A stretch of DNA of 64,000 bases from NCBI GenBank assembly GCA_017994175.1, contig JAGOLH010000003.1:50570-114569 (forward strand), read 5' to 3'. Made by a program: the position numbers and the translations under genes. Numbering within the stretch: position 1 is the stretch's first letter; the number at the start of each line of letters is the position of its first letter. Below, piece after piece: positions 44,129 to 52,694 of this stretch. Under the pieces are notes generated by a model that was not told the origin of the DNA, searched no databases, and saw only the letters and a list, made by a program, of their open reading frames with translations. The stretch comes from Bacteroidales bacterium (GTDB lineage Bacteria > Bacteroidota > Bacteroidia > Bacteroidales > ML635J-15).

Positions 44129-45478
44129 TTATTTGGGTTTTGTTTCGCTGAATAATGCGTTTTTATCAACTTTTGTTACAGTCATGCCATCTTTGAGCAT
44201 CTTCGATATCAGACTATTCGGAGCCGAAATCACCTCTTCATTCTCGGTTAGGCCATCTTTTATTTCTATAAAAAAGGAGTCCTGAAGACCGGTTACTACA
44301 TTTTTCATTACCGCTTTACCATCTTTATAAACAAAAACAACCTCCTTAAGTGTAATATCGCTGGTTGACCTATCATCGTCATCTTTTGCACCCGGTTTTA
44401 CCTGTAATGCTGATGCTGAATCGGGGCGCGTTGTTACAGCCATAAGTGGAACACAAATAACATTAATTGCTGCATTGGTTCTTATATCGACAGTAGCAGA
44501 CATTCCCGGTCGGAAAGGAAATTTATTGTTTGCATTAATTAAATCGGCATACGAGGTTTGAAGAATTCGAATTTTTACCTTGAAATTTGTCACCTGATCA
44601 GCCGACAACCCTGTTGAGGTTGCTGAGTTTGCTATTTCGGTTACCACACCGAGGAATTTTTTATTCAGGTATGCATCCACTTCGATATCGGCTGTATCGT
44701 TGATGCTAATTTTTACAATATCATTTTCGTTTACATCAACCGTAACTTCCATTACATCGAGGTTTGCAATACGAAGCAATTCGGTGCCTGCCATCATTTC
44801 GGTTCCTACTACCCTTTCGCCCAATTCAACATTTAGTAACGAAATTGTACCGTCAACAGGAGCATAAATTGATGTTTTGTACAGGTTCTCGTTTGCTTCC
44901 TTTACAGTAGCCTCAGCACTCATCACAGTAAATTCTGCAGCTTTCACATTTTCGCGCGCTGCATTCAGGTCGGCCATACCCATTTGATAAGATGCAAGTG
45001 AATTCTCATATTCAGCCTGAGATATAGCCCCCTGATCGAATAATTTTTGATTACGATTGAAAGCCAGTTCAGTTTGATTGAACTGTGCCTGTGTTTGCTC
45101 CAGCCTTGCTCTGCTATTCGAAAGGTTTGCCTTTGCACCGTTCAGTGCAGCAATACTTCTATCGACAGCCGATTCGTACAAGTCCGGTTTAATCTTTAAC
45201 AGAAACTGTCCCTTTTTAACTTGCTGACCCTCTTTGACATCAAGCTCCACAATTTCGCCCGAAACATCCGGACTGATTTTCACTTCCATTTCCGGCTGTA
45301 TCTTACCATTGGCGGTTACTGTTTCAACAATAGTCCTCTTAGCCACCTTATCGACGCTTACTTTATTAATTTCTTCTCCACCCATCCAACCCGCTTTGCG
45401 TGCAACAATCAATAATACTATCAGAACTATCAGGCCAAGAATCAGCCAACGGTATAATTTCTTTCTTTTCGTTTTCAT
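44129..45478 (-). CDS. MacA/HlyD-like efflux adaptor protein
   Basis: A 449-residue membrane-fusion protein with an N-terminal membrane helix (about 8-27) and no lipobox. It has the two lipoyl-like half motifs (S-P-D-V-S-G-E-I and I-Y-A-P-V-D-G-T-I) around a long coiled coil (about 90-175), then barrel and proximal domains. The form resembles MacA-type adaptors that work with MacB ABC transporters. A TolC gene lies upstream in the same operon, but no ABC permease gene is near. The inner-membrane partner must be elsewhere. Confidence 0.87.
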   Translation of the reverse strand: MKTKRKKLYRWLILGLIVLIVLLIVARKAGWMGGEEINKVSVDKVAKRTIVETVTANGKIQPEMEVKISPDVSGEIVELDVKEGQQVKKGQFLLKIKPDLYESAVDRSIAALNGAKANLSNSRARLEQTQAQFNQTELAFNRNQKLFDQGAISQAEYENSLASYQMGMADLNAARENVKAAEFTVMSAEATVKEANENLYKTSIYAPVDGTISLLNVELGERVVGTEMMAGTELLRIANLDVMEVTVDVNENDIVKISINDTADIEVDAYLNKKFLGVVTEIANSATSTGLSADQVTNFKVKIRILQTSYADLINANNKFPFRPGMSATVDIRTNAAINVICVPLMAVTTRPDSASALQVKPGAKDDDDRSTSDITLKEVVFVYKDGKAVMKNVVTGLQDSFFIEIKDGLTENEEVISAPNSLISKMLKDGMTVTKVDKNALFSETKPK

Positions 45479-45525
45479 TTGCAACACTGATTAAAAAGTA
45501 GTTATATTGCTATTATGTAAAATTT

Positions 45526-46950
45526 TTACAATTTTATTTCGACACCCCTGTAGAAATCTAGTATTTTCATTTTGAAAATCATATCATATTTGGCATTAAT
45601 CATTTCCGACTTAAGTTTATTAAGGTTGGTTTTTGCTGTATTAAAATCGAGTGAGGTAACCAGACCTAAATCGAACTTTTGCTGGGTGTACTGGAATGAA
45701 GTTTCACTGGCATGGTAAGCTTTTACTGCAGCATCATATTTTTTCAGGGCTGCTCTGACGTCGGAATGGGCCTGTTGAATTACTTTATATAGTTGGCGTT
45801 CTGCAATACTGAACTGCATTTGCGCCTGCAAAACATCAATTTTAGCATTACTTATTCTGGTGTTTGTGTACCATCCATTAAAAATGGGTATGCTCAGCCC
45901 GAAACTAACGGATGCACTGGCATTGTCGCGGATCTGATCGCTAAAGGGTCTCGTAATATATGAATAATCAAAACTGTATTGGTAAACATCACTGTAGTTA
46001 CCATAAGCATCAACGGCATAACCTGTAAGAACCGGTGAAGCGGGTGTGATATCATCAATCATTTTACGGGCATTTGAATAACCCGTTCCGTAGCTCGCCG
46101 AAACAGATAATTGCGGGCTTCTCGAGCCCCGTGCTATAGCCAATTGATATTCTGAGCTTTTCAGTTTCATATCCGCACTCTTAATTTCCGGCATATTCAT
46201 AACCGCTTCATTAAATATTTCGTCAACCGTCATCAATGCAGGGTGGCCGATTACACCTGAGAAATCGGGCTTAACAATCGAGAAATCTGCTACATCATTT
46301 AGCTCCAGAAGCTGTACCATGTTCAGCAAAGCCATATCCAGCTGATTTTGAGCGGTAACCATGCTCATTTCTTCGGATGCAAGCTGAGCTTCAACTTCCA
46401 GTTGGCTCTGTACAGGCAAACTACCTGCATTCACAAGCTTGATGGTTCGTTCGAGCTGAGACCGGGTTACTTCCATCTGAAGGGTAGCTGTTTCAAGCAT
46501 TTCTACAGAATACAATATTTGCAGATAGGCCGAGGTTACACTCAGTGAAAGGTTATTTCGCGCTGTTTCCATGTCGGCCAATCCGGCTTCGAGATCGGCC
46601 TTGCTTTTACGAATAGTGTTGTACTGCTGTAAACCGTTGAACAAGGTTACTGAGCTTGAAATACTTGCATTTGAAGAAGAAATATTCTCTTCTGAGAACT
46701 CATTGGTATAGGAATCAACACTGCGCCCAAACGAAAAATTCTGATTCACTCCGGCGTTTAACGAAGGTAATACCGAAAGTTTCGACGACAGCAGATTGTT
46801 TCTGTACATATCAATATAGAGCGATTGCTGACTGATTTCCAGATTGTTCTCCAGCGCGTAATCGATACAATCCTTAAGTGTCCATTGTTTTTGTGCAACA
46901 ATTGGTACGGCAACCGATAAAAATAGAAAGGCAAATATTAAACGGAGCAT
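45526..46950 (-). CDS. TolC-family outer membrane channel
   Basis: A 474-residue TolC-type channel with a signal peptide (about 1-19). Its N-terminus after cleavage reads Q-W-T-L-K-D-C-I-D-Y-A-L-E-N-N, the usual start of the family, followed by two coiled-coil repeats with L-P-x-L-N-A-G and I-P-I-F-N-G-W. It is the first gene of a minus-strand unit with the MacA-like adaptor and tsaB. I start at MLRLIFAFL; an upstream ATG ten codons earlier is less likely because it would precede the signal peptide. Confidence 0.9.
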   Translation of the reverse strand: MLRLIFAFLFLSVAVPIVAQKQWTLKDCIDYALENNLEISQQSLYIDMYRNNLLSSKLSVLPSLNAGVNQNFSFGRSVDSYTNEFSEENISSSNASISSSVTLFNGLQQYNTIRKSKADLEAGLADMETARNNLSLSVTSAYLQILYSVEMLETATLQMEVTRSQLERTIKLVNAGSLPVQSQLEVEAQLASEEMSMVTAQNQLDMALLNMVQLLELNDVADFSIVKPDFSGVIGHPALMTVDEIFNEAVMNMPEIKSADMKLKSSEYQLAIARGSRSPQLSVSASYGTGYSNARKMIDDITPASPVLTGYAVDAYGNYSDVYQYSFDYSYITRPFSDQIRDNASASVSFGLSIPIFNGWYTNTRISNAKIDVLQAQMQFSIAERQLYKVIQQAHSDVRAALKKYDAAVKAYHASETSFQYTQQKFDLGLVTSLDFNTAKTNLNKLKSEMINAKYDMIFKMKILDFYRGVEIKL

Positions 46951-47099
46951 TGCTGTTATTTTATCGGTAAAAATAATCAAAAACCGCAGTTGATATTTCG
47001 CAATTCATAAGATTAAGTATTTATTAAGATTTTCAACTTCAATTTTATACCGATTTGAATCTCCCTGAATCCAACCCGAATCAGGAAATCATATGGGGA

Positions 47100-47130
47100 T
47101 TTGGGTATAATAAACAATACACTATATTTG
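47100..47130 (+). promoter_or_regulatory. Consensus promoter of lptB
   Basis: TTTG at 47100-47103, a 19-nt spacer, then TATATTTG at 47123-47130. This is a near-perfect Bacteroidota promoter, with the start codon 26 nt downstream. Confidence 0.78.
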
Positions 47131-47155
47131 CAACATCAAAAAAACACTGTGCATC

Positions 47156-47881
47156 ATGAAACTATACACCGAAAATCTCTATAAAAGGTACGGCAAACGG
47201 ATGGTTGTTAAAGATGTTTCGGTTGAAGTTAATCAGGGTGAAATCGTCGGATTGCTCGGGCCCAATGGTGCAGGAAAGACGACAACTTTTTACATGATCG
47301 TTGGCTTAATAAGACCTTACGAAGGAAAAATTTTTGTTGACGATAAAGAAATTACAGGAGACCCTGTATATAAAAGAGCCCGGCTTGGCCTTGGGTATCT
47401 TGCTCAGGAGGCTTCGGTTTTCAGGAAAATGAGCGTTGAAGACAATATTCTTTCGATACTTGAGATGAGTAAACTCTCAAAACGGGAACAAAAAGAAAAA
47501 ACTGTAAGGTTATTGAATGAGTTTGGTTTAACAAAAATACGTAAAAGCAAGGGGTACCAACTTTCGGGCGGAGAACGCAGACGCACCGAAATAGCCCGGG
47601 CTCTGGCAATTGACCCGAAATTTATACTCCTTGACGAGCCTTTTGCAGGAGTCGACCCCATTGCGGTTGAAGATATTCAGCAAATCGTTATGCACTTGAA
47701 AAACAGAAACATAGGCGTACTTATTACGGATCATAATGTTCAAGAAACGCTTTCAATTACCGACAGGGCTTACCTCCTGTTTGAAGGGAGCATACTGAAG
47801 TCGGGAACAGCCGAAGAGCTTTCGGAAGACGAACAGGTCCGAAAGGTATATCTTGGACAGAATTTCGAACTGCGCCGATAA
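47156..47881 (+). CDS. lptB: LPS export ABC transporter ATP-binding protein LptB
   Basis: A 241-residue ABC ATPase that matches LptB, the motor of lipopolysaccharide export. Walker [10 protein letters not shown] (near 36), Q-loop Y-L-A-Q-E-A-S-V-F, signature [11 protein letters not shown] and Walker [14 protein letters not shown]. The sequence R-K-M-S-V-E-D-N-I after the Q-loop is LptB-like. LptF/G and the periplasmic parts are elsewhere. It has its own promoter and is separated by about 110 nt from the phosphate transporter genes. Confidence 0.94.
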   Translation: MKLYTENLYKRYGKRMVVKDVSVEVNQGEIVGLLGPNGAGKTTTFYMIVGLIRPYEGKIFVDDKEITGDPVYKRARLGLGYLAQEASVFRKMSVEDNILSILEMSKLSKREQKEKTVRLLNEFGLTKIRKSKGYQLSGGERRRTEIARALAIDPKFILLDEPFAGVDPIAVEDIQQIVMHLKNRNIGVLITDHNVQETLSITDRAYLLFEGSILKSGTAEELSEDEQVRKVYLGQNFELRR

Positions 47882-47926
47882 GTGTTTCATAATTAATCAA
47901 TATACTTCAGATTTATTTTGCAGGTA

Positions 47927-47950
47927 AACTTAACATTAACGTAACGTTAA
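47927..47950. promoter_or_regulatory. Candidate phosphate-regulator site upstream of PiT 1
   Basis: Holds AACTTAACATTAA (47927-47939), overlapping the 15-bp palindrome TTAACGTAACGTTAA (47936-47950, only the central base unpaired). The same 13-mer and a 13/15 match of the palindrome occur in front of the second transporter gene. The function is inferred. Confidence 0.55.
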
Positions 47951-47992
47951 GGAATTGTTAATTGAATAGTTTTATCGACAAATTATTTGGTC

Positions 47993-50209
47993 ATGGTTTT
48001 GTTGTATGTAATTCTCGTTGTGTTGATTTTACTGGCAGTAGCCAGTTTGGTTGTTGGCGTGAGTAACGATGCCGTAAATTTTTTAAATCCTGCAGTCGGT
48101 GCAATGACAGCAAGTACTAAGCTACTTTTTCTGCTGGTAAGTGTCGGAGTAGTTCTGGGCGCCACTTTCTCGAACGGAATGATGGAAGTTGCCCGCAAAG
48201 GTATTTTTAATCCCGACAATTTCTACTTAACCGAGGTGATGTTTATTTTCCTTTCGGTAATGCTCACAAACGTAATTTTACTTGACGCTTTCAATACCCT
48301 GGGCCTGCCAACTTCAACAACAGTTTCGCTAGTATTTGCTCTTCTTGGCGGTTCTATTGCCATGGCACTTATAAAAATGAATACTCAGCCAGACGCTTTG
48401 AATATATCGGAATACATTAATACTTCAAAAGCAATGGCAATCATTTTCGGTATTTTATTTTCGATAGTTGTGGCATTTACTATTGGTGCTATTGCACAAT
48501 GGATTGCCAGAGTTTTGTTTTCGTTTAACTACGAACCGAGAATGAAGTATCTGGGGGCAATATTTGGGGGTATTTCAATAACTATCATACTATATTTCAT
48601 GATAATAAAAGGGCTTGGCGGGTCTTCGTTCATGACGCCTGAACTCAACGAATGGTTAAATAAAAACACATGGTTGTTTCTGCTTTATTTCTTTGTTGCA
48701 AGCAGTGTAGTTTTCGAAATTCTATATTTGTTGTTTAAAATCAACATTCTCAAAGTTGTTGTTCTTGCAGGAACCTTATCGCTGGCAATGGCTTTTGCAG
48801 GGAACGACCTTGTGAATTTTATTGGCGTTCCCCTTGCAGGGCTCGATTCATTAAGCACTTTCCGAGAATCGGGTTGCAACGATCCTAGCTCTTTCACTAT
48901 GACCGGGTTATCGGAACCAATGAAGGCAAACGTGTTATACCTGATTGCTGCCGGTTTAATCATGGTACTGGCTTTATGGTTTTCGAAAAAAGCACGAAAT
49001 GTTATTAAAACCACTGTAAATCTTAGCAGGCAAACCGAAGGTCACGAGCGCTTCGGAAGCAGTCTGCTTGCCCGGCAAATAGTTAGAATGGCCGTTTCAA
49101 CAGGGCAGGCTGTAAACAAAGTGATGCCGGCAATACTGGTCAGAAAAATTGAAAAGCAATTTGAACCAAAGGTTTATAGTGCGGCTGACTCAAAAGAACG
49201 CCCTGCTTTTGACATGCTCAGGGCATCAGTCAGCCTAGTAATAGCAAGTATTCTCATCGCGCTAGGGACTTCGATGAAATTACCCTTGTCGACCACGTAT
49301 GTAACTTTTATGGTGTCGATGGCAACTTCGTTTTCCGATAAGGCCTGGGGGCGCGAAAGTGCAGTTTATCGAATAACCGGAGTTCTTTCGGTAATAGGAG
49401 GCTGGTTTATAACCGCTCTCATTTCATTCGTTCTTGCAGGAATTCTGCTTGTGGCGGTTTATTTCGGAGGCCTTGTTGCCATAATTATCCTTATTTTATT
49501 AACAGCGTTTTTCTTCATCAAGTCAAATTTGGTGCACCGAAAAAACGAAGAAAAAGAACTCGAATATCAACATACGGTTTCAAATTCATTTACCGAAGAA
49601 ACCAAACTTCGTGTTTGTGAACTTTCTGAATTAATTACAGGCTGTCTCATTGATTCTATAAACGGAGTATGCGATTTCAAACTTAAAAAGCTAAAGAAAA
49701 GAAACAAGCTTTCGAAAGAAATCGACCAGATGACAAAAGCCTATAAAAACGACATATACGCAACCCTGAGTAAAGCAGGTATCAGTTTCGAAAATTCCGG
49801 AGTTTACTACGTTCAGATGATCGACTTCTTAAGGGAATCGTCAGGTGTTCTTGTAAAAATAACAGAGCCAGCCTTTGAACATGTAAGCAACAATCATAAA
49901 GAGCTTACCGAAAAACAAATAGAAGGGTTAAAACGTATACTCAGTCCTATGGAGTTCTACTTTGTGGAGTACAACAACATGCTGCAGAACAATACTCTGG
50001 AAAATTTCGCTGAACTTTCTGCAACCAGTGCCAATATCGAAAATATTATTGAAAAAGTGAGAAGCGAACAAATAAAACGTATCCGTTCGAAAGAAGACCC
50101 AACCCGTTCCAGTATTTTAGTAATCAATATTCTTCAGCAGTGTCAGAATTTGCTTGGGGATATGCAAAAAATGCTCAAAGCATATATCAATTTTCGAAAA
50201 TCGTTTTGA
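47993..50209 (+). CDS. PiT-family inorganic phosphate transporter with C-terminal PhoU-like domain, copy 1
   Basis: A 738-residue Pho4/PiT phosphate transporter. The two half-repeats carry G-V-S-N-D-A-V-N-F-L (near 23) and A-G-N-D-L-V-N-F-I-G-V-P (near 262), with about ten hydrophobic segments. After residue ~520 comes a soluble helical domain of about 215 residues, ending in R-S-E-Q-I-K-R-I-R-S-K-E, which resembles PhoU/DUF47 proteins that normally are separate and regulate PiT carriers. I use the ATG giving MVLLYVILVV, which aligns with the start of copy 2, rather than an earlier TTG. A second, very similar gene follows after 111 nt. Confidence 0.9.
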   Translation: MVLLYVILVVLILLAVASLVVGVSNDAVNFLNPAVGAMTASTKLLFLLVSVGVVLGATFSNGMMEVARKGIFNPDNFYLTEVMFIFLSVMLTNVILLDAFNTLGLPTSTTVSLVFALLGGSIAMALIKMNTQPDALNISEYINTSKAMAIIFGILFSIVVAFTIGAIAQWIARVLFSFNYEPRMKYLGAIFGGISITIILYFMIIKGLGGSSFMTPELNEWLNKNTWLFLLYFFVASSVVFEILYLLFKINILKVVVLAGTLSLAMAFAGNDLVNFIGVPLAGLDSLSTFRESGCNDPSSFTMTGLSEPMKANVLYLIAAGLIMVLALWFSKKARNVIKTTVNLSRQTEGHERFGSSLLARQIVRMAVSTGQAVNKVMPAILVRKIEKQFEPKVYSAADSKERPAFDMLRASVSLVIASILIALGTSMKLPLSTTYVTFMVSMATSFSDKAWGRESAVYRITGVLSVIGGWFITALISFVLAGILLVAVYFGGLVAIIILILLTAFFFIKSNLVHRKNEEKELEYQHTVSNSFTEETKLRVCELSELITGCLIDSINGVCDFKLKKLKKRNKLSKEIDQMTKAYKNDIYATLSKAGISFENSGVYYVQMIDFLRESSGVLVKITEPAFEHVSNNHKELTEKQIEGLKRILSPMEFYFVEYNNMLQNNTLENFAELSATSANIENIIEKVRSEQIKRIRSKEDPTRSSILVINILQQCQNLLGDMQKMLKAYINFRKSF

Positions 50210-50228
50210 GGAAAAGTTTTCCCATAAA

Positions 50229-50273
50229 AACTTAACATTAATTTAATATTGGTGCTGTATAACGTAACCTTAA
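50229..50273. promoter_or_regulatory. Candidate phosphate-regulator site upstream of PiT 2
   Basis: AACTTAACATTAA at 50229-50241 is identical to the copy before PiT 1, and ATAACGTAACCTTAA at 50259-50273 matches the upstream palindrome at 13 of 15 positions. Here the two parts are 17 nt apart rather than overlapping. Confidence 0.55.
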
Positions 50274-50320
50274 AATTAGAGTCGGATTGTATTCTTGCAC
50301 AGTAAATAATTTTATTTGTT

Positions 50321-52543
50321 ATGTTGGTTTTTCAGGTAATTCTCGTTGTATTGTGTATTTTGGCAATAACCGATTTAACCGTTGGTGTCGCTAATGATGC
50401 AGTAAATTTTCTTAACCCCGCCATTGGCTCGAAAGCCTCCAAAATTAAAATATTGTTTGTTTTAGTAAGTATCGGTGTACTTATTGGAGCAACATTTTCG
50501 AGCGGAATGATGGAAGTTGCACGAAAAGGAATATTCAACCCAAACAATTTTTATTTCAACGAAGTGATGTTTATTTTTCTGGCGGTAATGCTGACCGATG
50601 TGTTACTGCTCGATGCTTACAACACCCTTGGGCTACCCACATCAACCACGGTATCTCTTGTATTTGCACTATTGGGGGCTTCCGTTAGCATGGCGCTTAT
50701 TAAAATGAACATTCAACCCGATGCATTATCGATAAGTGAATACATCAATACTTCGAAAGCACTGGCAATAATTACCGGCATTCTTATTTCGATAGTAATT
50801 GCATTCACTGTCGGGGCTTTTATACAATGGTTAGCCAGATTGATTTTTTCGTTCAACTATGAAGCAAAAATTAAATATTTCGGTGCTATCTATGGCGGAA
50901 TCGCCATAACAGTAATCGTGTATTTTATGCTTATTAAGGGATTGCATGGCGCATCGTTTATGAATGAAGAAATTAATACGTTTATCAGTACTCACACTCT
51001 GGAAATTCTCCTTTATAGCTTTGTGGGGTTTACCATACTATTCGAAATCTTATACCTTCTTTTCAATATCAATATTTTGAAAATCATAGTGCTTACAGGC
51101 ACGATAACACTGGCCATGGCATTTGCCGGAAACGATCTGGTGAACTTTATCGGAGTGCCTATGGCGGGCTGGTCGTCATATCAGTTTTTCACTGAATCGG
51201 GGGTTGCAAATCCGGAAAGCTTCACAATGGGAGCCCTTTCGGGCCCGGTTCGTGTAAATACATTTATTCTTATAGCAGCCGGGGTAATCATGGTGCTGGC
51301 AATTTGGCTCTCGAAAAAATCAAGGTCGGTCATAAAGACTTCTGTTGACCTGAGCCGTCAGAGTGAAGGGCACGAACGTTTCGGCAGCAGCCTGATTGCC
51401 CGCGAAATTGTGAGAATGGGAGTAACCTCAGCGCAAACCTTTGGCAAGATTGTACCATCTGGATTAAAAAAGCGTATCGCTAAACAATTTGAACCCAGAG
51501 TATACAGTTCTGCTGAAATTGAACAACGTCCTGCTTTCGACATGCTTAGGGCATCTGTCAGCCTTATTGTGGCAAGTATTCTTATTGCTCTTGGCACATC
51601 GTTGAAACTTCCACTTTCCACAACGTATGTAACATTTATGGTTGCTATGGCCACTTCGTTTGCCGACAAATCGTGGGGTCGCGAAAGTGCTGTGTACCGG
51701 ATAACCGGTGTAATATCGGTTATTGGAGGTTGGTTTATCACAGCACTGCTTGCCTTCTTACTTTCTTCTATAATACTATTGATTGTTTATTTCGGCGGAT
51801 TAATAGCTGTAATTGCTTTGGTAGCAGTAGCTGTATTCTTCTTTATACGGTCAAATGTTATTCACAAAAAACGCGAAGAAACCGAGTCAGAAAAAAGTCA
51901 GACCATCTCGAACTCATTCATCGAAGAAACAAAACTAAAACTGCAGGAAATAACAGGTGACATTTCTAATTGCTACACCGATGCAATTGATGCGGTTTGT
52001 AAATTCAAGCATAAAAAACTGAAGAAAAGATTCAGGCTATCATCTGAAATTGAGGAGAAAGTACAGCAATATAAAAATGATATCTATCCAACGCTTAGCT
52101 GCTCTAACATTAATTTCGAAAATTCCGGAATTTTCTATGTTCAAATGATTGATTACCTTAACGAATCGGCGAATTGCCTGAAACGAATCATTGATCCCGC
52201 ATTCCGGCACGTCGATAATAACCATAAAGAACTCACCCCTGCACAGATTGAAGGACTAACACAAATTTCCAATCCTATAAGTTTTTATTTCACAGAAATA
52301 ATTAACCTTATTCAGAAAAATTCGTTCAGCGAAAGCGAATTCGAATCGATTTCAGTAACCTATGGAAATATTAATTCAGTAATAGAAAACGTGCGTAGCG
52401 AACAAATCAAACGTATTCGCAGTAAAGAAGATCCGACCCGAAGCAGTATGCTGGTTATTGCAATGTTGCTCGAAACACAAAATTTAATTACAGATATTCA
52501 AAAAATGCTCAAAGCGTATATCGATTTTCGAAAATCCTTCTGA
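50321..52543 (+). CDS. PiT-family inorganic phosphate transporter with C-terminal PhoU-like domain, copy 2
   Basis: A 740-residue protein that aligns with copy 1 over its whole length, with the same membrane repeats (V-A-N-D-A-V-N-F-L near 24; A-G-N-D-L-V-N-F-I-G-V-P) and the same PhoU-like tail ending in A-Y-I-D-F-R-K-S-F. The two differ most in the extracellular loops and in the tail (around residues 525-680), which suggests divergence after tandem duplication. Whether they differ in affinity or coupling is not shown. It has its own upstream 13-mer, so may be regulated separately. Confidence 0.9.
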   Translation: MLVFQVILVVLCILAITDLTVGVANDAVNFLNPAIGSKASKIKILFVLVSIGVLIGATFSSGMMEVARKGIFNPNNFYFNEVMFIFLAVMLTDVLLLDAYNTLGLPTSTTVSLVFALLGASVSMALIKMNIQPDALSISEYINTSKALAIITGILISIVIAFTVGAFIQWLARLIFSFNYEAKIKYFGAIYGGIAITVIVYFMLIKGLHGASFMNEEINTFISTHTLEILLYSFVGFTILFEILYLLFNINILKIIVLTGTITLAMAFAGNDLVNFIGVPMAGWSSYQFFTESGVANPESFTMGALSGPVRVNTFILIAAGVIMVLAIWLSKKSRSVIKTSVDLSRQSEGHERFGSSLIAREIVRMGVTSAQTFGKIVPSGLKKRIAKQFEPRVYSSAEIEQRPAFDMLRASVSLIVASILIALGTSLKLPLSTTYVTFMVAMATSFADKSWGRESAVYRITGVISVIGGWFITALLAFLLSSIILLIVYFGGLIAVIALVAVAVFFFIRSNVIHKKREETESEKSQTISNSFIEETKLKLQEITGDISNCYTDAIDAVCKFKHKKLKKRFRLSSEIEEKVQQYKNDIYPTLSCSNINFENSGIFYVQMIDYLNESANCLKRIIDPAFRHVDNNHKELTPAQIEGLTQISNPISFYFTEIINLIQKNSFSESEFESISVTYGNINSVIENVRSEQIKRIRSKEDPTRSSMLVIAMLLETQNLITDIQKMLKAYIDFRKSF

Positions 52544-52670
52544 TTTAGAAACATCCAATAAAACCGAAACAGGATCTGTGGAATTGTGGCATTAATACTG
52601 GTGGTGCTGTGATTCATTTAAGCAAGATATTCCGAGATTTAAAAACTTTTGGAAAATGATAAGTAAAGGC

Positions 52671-52678
52671 TAATTTTG
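52671..52678 (+). promoter_or_regulatory. -7 promoter box for the MMPL gene
   Basis: TAATTTTG fits TAnnTTTG, 16 nt before the TTG start. Confidence 0.5.
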
Positions 52679-52694
52679 CACAAATTTCTATGCT

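Noticed and set aside
47987..47992. TTG start of the first PiT transporter
   Set aside because: Alignment with the second copy favours the ATG two codons later.
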